Source: Idiomarinaceae bacterium
Lineage (GTDB): Bacteria; Pseudomonadota; Gammaproteobacteria; Enterobacterales; Alteromonadaceae
NCBI GenBank assembly: GCA_002685255.1
Contig: NYWU01000001.1
Span: forward strand, 210,599-274,598
DNA length: 64,000 nucleotides
Direction of reading: 5' to 3'
Part shown: positions 37,307 to 46,800 of the stretch, one piece after another
How positions within the stretch are numbered: the stretch's first letter is position 1
Layout of the letters: each line of letters starts with the position of its first letter
Translations under genes and position numbers: made by a program
The notes under the pieces: model-generated
The model's input: only the letters and a program-made list of their open reading frames with translations
Database searches by the model: none
What the model was told of the DNA's origin: nothing

Positions 37307-38775
37307 TACATCATCACCACATCAAATTGCTCTTGATTATAGAGCGGCTCGGTCTGTATTGTGATTTGACGCGAAACAAAGAGTTCAAGTTCAGCTAGTG
37401 CATGAGACTCTTCATTCAGTAAAGCCTCACTGACGGGTGCCGAGGCATACACCACGAATTTATCCGCTTCATACGCCTTATGCACACGAACAATTTCACG
37501 CATAATTTCATAGCACACGGTCTCAACGGTTTTCATTGAGCCTCGTCCGCGACACACTGGACACTCGCCACATAACACGTGCTCAAGGCTTTCACGAGTC
37601 CGTTTGCGGGTCATCTCGACCAATCCCAGTGTGGTAAAGCCATTAATCGAGGTCTTAGCGCGGTCTTTGTTTAGCGCTTGCTCAAGGCTATGTAAAACAC
37701 GTCGTTTGTGCTCTTCATCTTGCATATCGATAAAATCAATAATGATGATACCACCTAAGTTTCGCAAGCGTAATTGCCGAGCTATCGCCTGAGTGGCCTC
37801 AATATTTGTGTTAAATATGGTCTCTTCGAGGTTTCGATGACCAACAAAGGCCCCCGTATTGATATCGATGGTGGTCATTGCTTCGGTTTGGTCGATAATT
37901 AACGAGCCACCGGATTTGAGATCGACGCGCCGATCGAGCGCACGTTGGATTTCATTCTCGATATCGAACAAATCAAAAATGGGTCGGTCACCACGATAGT
38001 ATTCCAAAACCTGTGTCAGTTCTGGAATGAAGTCTTTGGTAAATAATTTTAGCTGGTCCAGGGTCGTGCGAGAATCAACACGAATTCGTTCAATCGCTTC
38101 TCCGACAAAATCGCGCAACACGCGACAACACAGATTGAGGTCTTCGTACAAGATGCCCACACGGCGCTGTGACTTTTTACGTTTTTTAATTTGCGACCAA
38201 AGCCGCGTTAAAAACTCCGCATCACTTGTCAGTGAACCTTCATCCACGCCTTCACCAGCGGTTCGGACAATAAACTTGCCTTCGTCATGACTGAGTGACT
38301 CAGCAATCGAACGCAGCCGTTCACGTTCATCGGTATCGTCGATTCGTTGTGATACACCGACATGGTTACTCTGCGGCATAAACACCAAATAACGTGAAGG
38401 CAGCGTAATATCGGTGGTCAGTCTTGCGCCTTTGGTACCGAGTGGATCCTTTACGACCTGCACCATGATGGGCTGGCCTTGACGCACAAGTTGAGTAATA
38501 TTGAGCTGAGATTTCTCCTCGCGCTCAATAGTCTCGCCACCGTCAAGCGTGGTGACAATATCCGATGCGTGAAGAAACGCCGCTTTATCTAGACCGATAT
38601 CAACAAACGCCGCCTGCATGCCAGGCAGCACGCGAGAGACCTTGCCCATATAGATGTTACCGACAAGACCACGCTTGACCTGACGCTCAATGTGAACTTC
38701 TTGCAAAATGCCGTTTTCGACCAAAACCACGCGACTTTCGGTGGGGGTCACATTCATTAATACTTCTACGCTCAT
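37306..38775 (-). CDS. rng: Ribonuclease G
   Basis: RNase G trims the 5' end of 16S rRNA and degrades some mRNAs. 489 residues: N-terminal S1 domain (about 38-120, GNIYMGKVSRVLPGMQAAFV), RNase-H-like and 5'-sensor regions, catalytic metal-binding aspartates in TTIDINTGAF and IIIIDFIDM, and a CPVCRGRGSMKTVETVCYEI segment containing the zinc-link cysteines (CGECPVC). The C-terminus EPLYNQEQFDVVMM is identical in type to E. coli RNase G and there is no RNase-E-like scaffold tail. Confidence 0.97.
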   Translation of the reverse strand: MSVEVLMNVTPTESRVVLVENGILQEVHIERQVKRGLVGNIYMGKVSRVLPGMQAAFVDIGLDKAAFLHASDIVTTLDGGETIEREEKSQLNITQLVRQGQPIMVQVVKDPLGTKGARLTTDITLPSRYLVFMPQSNHVGVSQRIDDTDERERLRSIAESLSHDEGKFIVRTAGEGVDEGSLTSDAEFLTRLWSQIKKRKKSQRRVGILYEDLNLCCRVLRDFVGEAIERIRVDSRTTLDQLKLFTKDFIPELTQVLEYYRGDRPIFDLFDIENEIQRALDRRVDLKSGGSLIIDQTEAMTTIDINTGAFVGHRNLEETIFNTNIEATQAIARQLRLRNLGGIIIIDFIDMQDEEHKRRVLHSLEQALNKDRAKTSINGFTTLGLVEMTRKRTRESLEHVLCGECPVCRGRGSMKTVETVCYEIMREIVRVHKAYEADKFVVYASAPVSEALLNEESHALAELELFVSRQITIQTEPLYNQEQFDVVMM

Positions 38776-38779
38776 GGTC

Positions 38780-39364
38780 TTATCCTAGTTTGGCTTCGAC
38801 GGCTTGTAAAAGCTGATCCGTTTCGTAAAGAGGTAAGCCGACCACCGCGGTATAGCTACCGTTAATGCGCTTTATCCAGCGGGCTGCTCCACCCTGTATC
38901 GCATAGCCGGCGGCTTTGTCGCGCGGCTCACCCGTTTGCCAATAAGCTTCCGCAGCGGTCTCACTGATGTCACCCATCCACACGTCAGTAACGACCTCTT
39001 TTATCTGCACGGTAGCAACGCTTTTACCATCATAGTACATCACACAAACGGCGGTGCGTACCTTATGTTCACGCTGCGCTAACGAAAGCAACATCGCAAC
39101 GCCATGGGTTTGGTCGCGCGGCTTTTCCATCACTTCGCCGTCTCGGTCAATCAGCGTATCTGAGCCTACCACCATACAGGGCTTGTCATGCAAATGTGCC
39201 GAAGCGAGGGCTTTCTCATAGGCTAAGCGACGCACATAAGCCGATGCAGTTTCTTCAGCGCCTTGTTGTTCTGGGATATCACTCGCGAGACAGATAAAAT
39301 CGGCGCGAATTTGCTGTAACAGCTCACGTCGACGCGGTGAACCTGAAGCGAGTACTAACTGCAT
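38780..39364 (-). CDS. maf: Maf-family nucleotide pyrophosphatase (dTTP/UTP type)
   Basis: Maf proteins hydrolyse non-canonical or selected nucleoside triphosphates and have been linked to cell division arrest. 194 residues: LASGSPRRRELL at residues 5-16 (substrate-binding loop), VGSDTLIDRDGEVMEKP (catalytic Asp region) and DKAAGYAIQGGAARWI. The placement between mreD and rng is that of E. coli yhdE, the dTTP/UTP pyrophosphatase. The start shares one base with the mreD stop. Confidence 0.93.
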   Translation of the reverse strand: MQLVLASGSPRRRELLQQIRADFICLASDIPEQQGAEETASAYVRRLAYEKALASAHLHDKPCMVVGSDTLIDRDGEVMEKPRDQTHGVAMLLSLAQREHKVRTAVCVMYYDGKSVATVQIKEVVTDVWMGDISETAAEAYWQTGEPRDKAAGYAIQGGAARWIKRINGSYTAVVGLPLYETDQLLQAVEAKLG

Positions 39365-39843
39365 TACACCACTCCAAAACGACGGCGGATTTTACGTAAT
39401 AGCGGGAATAACCAAAACCAGAACAAGGCTGAGGTGAGCGCAGGCCAGAAATAGGTCGAGGTGAACTGTGCATCATGAATGAACACATTGGATTGAAATA
39501 CGATCAAGCGCTTAATCAGCACTAAAAACGCGATTAAAATCACCTGTTGTGGCAACGAGAAGTTACGAATCCGCTGAAAATGTCGAGCTGCAAAATAACT
39601 GACCACAACCATGCCCAACGCATGCACGCCTAATACCGAGCCTAACAAAATGTCGGTTAACACGCCTAACACTAACGCGGTACCAATACTGACACGATGT
39701 GGGAGTGCAATAATCCAATACAGTAATACCAGCGTCACCCAATCTGGGCGGTACACATCGATGCTCGCGGGCATCGGCATCACCATTAGTATCATGGCGA
39801 CTAAATAGGTGAGTACCAATGGCAGTAATCCGTGCTTAAACAT
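39364..39843 (-). CDS. mreD: Rod-shape protein MreD
   Basis: MreD is the small integral membrane member of the elongasome with MreB and MreC. 159 residues with about five hydrophobic segments (starting LLPLVLTYLVAMILMVMPMP) and the characteristic RPDWVTLVLLYWIIALPHRVS-type motif between helices one and two. The start lies two bases after the mreC stop. Sequence divergence is normal for this family; synteny makes the call firm. Confidence 0.93.
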   Translation of the reverse strand: MFKHGLLPLVLTYLVAMILMVMPMPASIDVYRPDWVTLVLLYWIIALPHRVSIGTALVLGVLTDILLGSVLGVHALGMVVVSYFAARHFQRIRNFSLPQQVILIAFLVLIKRLIVFQSNVFIHDAQFTSTYFWPALTSALFWFWLFPLLRKIRRRFGVV

Positions 39844-39845
39844 GG

Positions 39846-40700
39846 TTACTTCTCATCCTCGAAAATAGGTGCTTGTTCCGCACTTTGCGGCCACAGCAAT
39901 AATACCGTTCTTACGCGATCAAGCGCACTAATCGAGTCTGCAGTCACCTCGGCAAACGGTAACGATTCATCGCGGTTTATACGCTGGATACGCGCCACGG
40001 GATACCCCTCTGGATAGACACCGCCTAGTCCTGAGGTCATCAGTAAATCACCTTCGGCAAGCTCTGAGCTGTGAGGTACAAACATTAACTGTAGCTTACC
40101 TATTTCACCGGTGCCTTGCGCCAGCACACGAATATCATTTCGTTCGGCGCGCAAGGCGATACCATGGCTTTGGTCAGAAATGAGTAATACGCGTGCCGTA
40201 TTACTCCCAACGTCTTGGATCTGCCCCACTACACCTTTGCTATCGATTACCGGCTGTCCCTCATAGACACCATTGAGGGTGCCTTTGTTAACCACCAGCT
40301 GCTGACTGAACGGCTCCGATGCGACCGCTACGACTTCAGCGACCATGCGACGGCTTGGCTGTCGTTGCTCTGAACCCAATAAGGCACGTAAACGTTTGTT
40401 CTCATTACTAATAAACTGTAACTGCTGTAACTGACCACGCAGTTCCAACATCTGTTTCTTCAAGGCTTGGTTTTCTTCAGCAAGCTGTTCTTGGTTTTTT
40501 ACGCTTTCGGAGAAGTTGTTCAGGATTTGTTCAGGTAAGATTGCCAAGTATTGCACCGGCGTTACGAGCGAGTTAAGAAACATGCGTACCGGCTGCATCG
40601 CCTGCAGGCGATGATCGACAAAAATCAATAGAAACGAACAGGCTAGTGCGAGCACTAGCCTGGATAGTAATGAGGGTCCGCGAGTAAATAAGGTTTTCAT
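39846..40700 (-). CDS. mreC: Rod-shape protein MreC
   Basis: MreC is a bitopic scaffold of the elongasome that interacts with PBP2 and RodZ. 284 residues: short cytoplasmic tail, one membrane helix (about 14-31, SRLVLALACSFLLIFVDHR), periplasmic coiled coil (about 66-108, SVKNQEQLAEENQALKKQM and following) and two beta-barrel subdomains with VNKGTLNGVYEGQPVID, GVVGQIQDVG and TSGLGGVYPEGYPVA. It lies 32 bases after mreB. Confidence 0.95.
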   Translation of the reverse strand: MKTLFTRGPSLLSRLVLALACSFLLIFVDHRLQAMQPVRMFLNSLVTPVQYLAILPEQILNNFSESVKNQEQLAEENQALKKQMLELRGQLQQLQFISNENKRLRALLGSEQRQPSRRMVAEVVAVASEPFSQQLVVNKGTLNGVYEGQPVIDSKGVVGQIQDVGSNTARVLLISDQSHGIALRAERNDIRVLAQGTGEIGKLQLMFVPHSSELAEGDLLMTSGLGGVYPEGYPVARIQRINRDESLPFAEVTADSISALDRVRTVLLLWPQSAEQAPIFEDEK

Positions 40701-40732
40701 CTGTGCGCTAACTACACCTCACTCAAGTCGAC

Positions 40733-41815
<1,083 letters not shown>

Positions 41816-41826
41816 TCAAGCGCAAG

Positions 41827-43701
41827 CTACTGCGCTCGTACTACCCGAAACCCAATATAGTTAGAGCTAAAATCAGCCGGAAGTTCCATACGTGTTGAAA
41901 CGCGCGCTAGACTCGGTGCAAAGTTCCAAGCACCGCCACGCACTACTTGGCCGTCTTCGGCACGCGCCCATTCCCATACGTTGCCCACGGTATCAAACAG
42001 ACCCCACGGGTTACGCTCAAATTGAGCGACGGGCGCTGAGCGTTCGTTTGACCACTCAGAGCCACAGTGACGGCAATTTGCGTTTTTCACGCCGACGTCA
42101 TTGCCCCACCAAAAATCTGATTCTGTTCCAGCGCGTGAAGCATATTCCCACTGCTGCTCAGAAGGGATATCGTAATCGAAACCGCTTTTGTCTGACAACC
42201 AGTCAGTGTACGCCTTTACATCTTCATAACTAATACAGACCACAGGCGAGTTCTCAGTTTGTTGGAACCCCGGATTGCGCCAGTTTAACGTGCCATCCAT
42301 TTTTGGCATACCGTTCACTAAATGCGCGCAGTTACCATTTTTCTCGGCCTGAGTCACATACGCAGTGTCATTGACGAAGTCACGAAACTTTCCCACCGTC
42401 ACCTCGGTATCACTAATACCAAACGGTGCTTCAATACTGACCGTCTGCACTGGACGCTCGTTCGGCAAACCATTACCGGTTAAGTCACCCATTTTGTAAT
42501 TGCCGGCGGGGACAACAACGAGCTCAGGTCCGCGCACATCACGAAATAGGATATCTTGCACTTTCTCGCCACGGGTAAACGAGTAATCCGATTTTTCCAA
42601 CTCAGCGCGAATCGATTGAGCGTCATTTAGACGAATCACATCACTGTATGAACTGTACCCATATTTGCGTACCTCGACACGATGCTCGCCACGCGGCAAC
42701 ATAATTTCAATCGGTGTCGATCCGTAGCTCACACCGTCAATCAACACTTCATCGTCGTATACATTCGAGCGTAACGTCAGTGGGTGCATCACCGCGTCAT
42801 TACCCGCGCTCGCACTGGTTTGTGAAGTATTACGCTGATCAGCGTTTTCGACCACACAATAGCGTGCATCCACTTCAAGTAACCGACATGCTTGCGTGCG
42901 CGGTAATTGGCCACGCAGCTCGACTGCGATTTTTACGCCATAGTTACCTTGACCACTAAATCCATTGCTCACGGTTTTTGAACCAAGGATCTGTACGTTA
43001 GGGCTCACTTGTTCCAAGTTGCTGCGTGCTTGCTCAGCTTCACTCAAATTACTTACGATTTGATCAAGGTACTGCTTTGATGCTTTCTGTTTCGCCAACA
43101 ACTTACCGCGCGTTTCGCACTGACTCAGTGTTTCTTCACGGTCACACACAATTGACTGACTGACTTCCAGTTCGCCGGTTTGATTAAACTCACGCTCAAG
43201 ACGCTCGACGCGCGCAACATTGCGCTGGTCTTTAAGCGATTCGATTTCGTTTAACAGAGCATGACGGCTTACACGTGCCTCTTCAACTTCCTGCTGCTTC
43301 TCTTCAACCAGTTGAATCTGCGTGCCAATATCTTTTTTGTTTTGTTGATGCGCCATCACCGCTTCTTTGTACGCCTGCTGCGCACCCGCGATGTCAATCG
43401 TTGGATCATCCACCAACTGCTGATAGCGGTTGTTCATTTCCTGCAGCGCTGCCTGACGTTGCTTTTCTAACGTCTGATTGCGTTCTCGCAAAGAAGCCAG
43501 CTTTTGCTCCAGCTGGTCAGCTTCGTCTTTAAGACGTTGCACAGTTTGCGTGTAGTTATCGTACTCATTTTGCAAACTCGTGATTTGATCAGAGATCTGC
43601 TCCACCGTCATTGATTGTTGTTGCTCTTGTAGAGCGTATGCCGGCGAAGCGATTGTCAAAGTCGAGGCCATCACTAAGGCCAATTGAGCCAGTCGCATCA
43701 T
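41827..43701 (-). CDS. Secreted coiled-coil / PEGA / SUMF-like domain protein
   Basis: A 624-residue exported protein of unknown function. Signal peptide (about 1-23, cut near AYA-L); long coiled coil (about 30-165) with high Glu/Gln/Lys; a Cys-containing central part (CDREETLSQC, 186-195; CRLLEVDARYC, 272-282); a PEGA-like repeat (about 316-355, VLIDGVSYGSTPIEIMLPRGEHRVEV); and a C-terminal SUMF1/PvdO fold (about 388-624) with FRDVRGPELVVVPAGNYKMG, DTEVTVGKFRDFV, DIPSEQQWEYASRAG, NVWEWARAEDGQVVRGGAW. The C-terminal segment reads NYIGFRVV without the cysteine of true formylglycine-generating enzymes, so it is probably a binding or scaffold domain. It lies between mshQ and mreB on the same strand. 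Confidence 0.85.
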   Translation of the reverse strand: MMRLAQLALVMASTLTIASPAYALQEQQQSMTVEQISDQITSLQNEYDNYTQTVQRLKDEADQLEQKLASLRERNQTLEKQRQAALQEMNNRYQQLVDDPTIDIAGAQQAYKEAVMAHQQNKKDIGTQIQLVEEKQQEVEEARVSRHALLNEIESLKDQRNVARVERLEREFNQTGELEVSQSIVCDREETLSQCETRGKLLAKQKASKQYLDQIVSNLSEAEQARSNLEQVSPNVQILGSKTVSNGFSGQGNYGVKIAVELRGQLPRTQACRLLEVDARYCVVENADQRNTSQTSASAGNDAVMHPLTLRSNVYDDEVLIDGVSYGSTPIEIMLPRGEHRVEVRKYGYSSYSDVIRLNDAQSIRAELEKSDYSFTRGEKVQDILFRDVRGPELVVVPAGNYKMGDLTGNGLPNERPVQTVSIEAPFGISDTEVTVGKFRDFVNDTAYVTQAEKNGNCAHLVNGMPKMDGTLNWRNPGFQQTENSPVVCISYEDVKAYTDWLSDKSGFDYDIPSEQQWEYASRAGTESDFWWGNDVGVKNANCRHCGSEWSNERSAPVAQFERNPWGLFDTVGNVWEWARAEDGQVVRGGAWNFAPSLARVSTRMELPADFSSNYIGFRVVRAQ

Positions 43702-43895
43702 GTTCCCATTCCAAGCTTGAAAATAATAAAGCGGTAGAGGCCTTGCAGCCTTACCAGCGCTCTTTATTCGAATATTTATTGGTAAACGTCGTTAACGTCG
43801 CGCATGTATAACAACTCTGCCTTATGCTATTTGCTTGTCAACAAAAGCGCAAGGAAGAATCACTGAGAAACCGCCACAAATATGTGAGTAATTAC

Positions 43896-46800
43896 TTACC
43901 AGCCAACCTCTTGCCAGTAGATTTGCCGGTCACTGCCTCGGTAAATACCAAATACACCAAGGGCTGTGGGGTTATCGTCATAATCATTATCACCGTCCCA
44001 ATCATATTTTAAAAATGAGGGAACGTTCAGTTCGAAAGTGAATTGTAACGGGTTTGGTCGCGCTAACCAACGCAAACGGTCATTGATACCCGTTTCGTCA
44101 CGCGCGAGCCGTCCTTCAAACAATCGTTGCTGTGAAGGCGACGCCGCTAGTTCAAGGTCGGCTAAGCTATCACCGCCTTCAATAATCTCGGTCGCATTGA
44201 TATCAGTACCCACCACATCATAGCAACTATTACTGGTGTGCAACTGATAGCCGAATCCATCCCAATACTCGATGCCACCATCAATCAATAAGTCTTCGTT
44301 CTGGGGGGCAATGCTATTCATAAGGTTGAACCGTGCAAACAGCAGGCGCGCCGTATCGTAACTGGCATAGTTCGGGCCGTCATCGTCATCCGGCGATATC
44401 AGGTCCGTTGTTTCAGCGAGTAACGAGTAGTAGTTGCCGTCTTCTTTGTCATTCACTCGCAAACCGAGCGTGTACTCTTCATAAGGTCCCTCTTCGATTT
44501 GCCGCTGATAAACAATTGACGGATCGACTAACGTGCCGATACCTTTATCCCAATTAATGACCAGTTCGTTCTTATTCAATCGGTCAAACTGAATCGTATG
44601 GTCAGGATCCGTATCTTTATCAAACGCGCCTGTTTCGAATACCGCTTTTGCATACGCGTCTTGATAGTTTTCCGTCACCTCACCCAATGTATTAACCGCT
44701 TCAAGCCTCAGGTTCGGGTCGAGCTGTTGCGCCTCCCCGATATAAAGAAACGGTTCAGCACTACTGCACACATTGGTAAATCCATTGCCTTTAATCAGTT
44801 CGAAAGCCGCGGGAATAAATCGGCCTATATCGTGAAGTTTCACCACATTGCCCGAATTAGGCTGATGATACTGCGCCAAGTAGGACTGTCCCGCGATCTC
44901 CGCGGTCACGGTGGCAAAGCCTACTTCTGAATAGGTCAATGTATCATTGCTGAAGGTCGCGGGTGCGCTCATGGTAAAGGCAGTGTAGTCGGAAAGCTCA
45001 CCATTCTTATTGGTGACAAGTCCTGATGCTGTCGCGTTGCTATCGAGCACCAAACCAGCAGCTTGGATCTCATTACCAAAATTAGGGGTAATATCACCGT
45101 TACTGTTGCGTGCTTGCAGTTCCATTTTAAAAGGCTCACCCGCTTTGGCGATAATACCGCCTGTATAGCTATTGCTATCCAACTGTGCATGACTGGCGTC
45201 AATACTTGCCGGCGTCCAAACAAAAGGATTCGAGGTGCCCTGCAATACCACACCATTGTCTAACTGTGCACGTGCCGACACACTGGTTGCACCTGCATCA
45301 CCATAATTCAATTCAACGGCGGCTTCGCCATCAACAAAATCAACAGGTACCAAGCCCCAGTCGTCTCGAGTCGGTATTGCCGTATTGTTAATGTTGAACT
45401 GTGCTTGCGGATAAGTTGATACATCTTGGCATACTTGTGGATCAATGCACTGTGCACGCATCTCGATCGTGCTGACCGGCTCAAGCACTGCCTCACACGC
45501 AAGGGTCTGGTCATTAGTCTGCACCGCACGCAATTTTATGCCCGAGGTCGTTGTACCGGAGGTTTGACGCGCAATACTGTTAATACCGCTTGCGTTATCA
45601 TCGACAAACACAAAGCCCGCGTCATTGACTTGCAGTGTACAGTCATCGCTCGCTTCACCGTTGACAAAACACTGCACCGGGTTAGCGGCGACGGGTGACG
45701 CTGAGTTATCTGTGATACCCAAACGATAGCTACCTGCGCTATCGGGCTGTAAACCCAACACAGTGCTTCCTGTAAAGGTGGGTATCGCGTTACTCCAAGT
45801 ACCATTAATGTCGCTGAGTGTGACAGTAGCCGGTTCGTTGTAAAGTGAACTGCATTCGCTGTCCTGACACGCGCTTACCTGAACCTGTGCGCCATTACAA
45901 AGCACAGTCGGACTCGAAAAAGCGAGTCGATAGTGATCGACTTGTTCATCGACACCGCTGCCTGGCAACGAGCACACACTAAAATAGTTAAACTCGTGGA
46001 TGTTCGTCGAGCCGCCCGTACTGCCGGTAAAACTGATCGTAAAGCGCTGTGGCAGCTGGGGTTGGATAGCCGAAATATCGCTATTATCGTAAATCGTAGT
46101 ATAAGCATTGCCAGTACCGGTAAGATCGCGCTCGACGGAGACGGCCACATTTTGTTGATCGCGGTTATCAATGCGAACGCGATACAAATGACCCGGAGCG
46201 GGTATAATGCTATTACTTTCATCAATGCCAGGAACCAGCTGCTCCGACGCCCCGATGAATTGATACTGGGTATTGACGTTACCGGTCTCCGCGCCTCTCA
46301 ACACCACGCGATCACGAGTTTGCGAAAGCGCAAGCGAGCCATCACCTAAGCCCCCCACTCGGCCTTCGGTGGCACGCGAAAAGTTACCGTATTCGTCAAA
46401 ACCGACACCGAGCCAACCACCGTTGAAGCCATCATTGTTATTGCCGTTTGCGTAGCCCAGTGAACCGCCATAGTTGCCCGGCTGTGCCACTTGATTGCTA
46501 TCTGAAAACACCAAGGCAATCCCATCAGCACCGCTACCTGCGTAGGCATACATGCGGAACACCACTTCGGTTAAATGTCCACGTGCAGGTACTGATTGAT
46601 TTAATGATAGCGCTGTGGATTGATTATTCTGGTTACTGGTCAGTCTGATGCGACCGTTGACAATACTCGGCGACGTGCTGTTATTAAACGTCGTTGCGGT
46701 CCAATCTTGAGCAAACGAACTACTATTAAGCTCAGGCACCACACAAACTTGCTCTTGTCCGCCACACAGTGTGCGCTGTTGTTGCAGGTCGCGGATCTGT

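Noticed and set aside
43805..43841. TTGACA and TATACA elements upstream of the SUMF-like gene
   Set aside because: They are 25 bases apart on the minus strand, too far for a sigma70 promoter, and no better -10 occurs at 16-18 bases.
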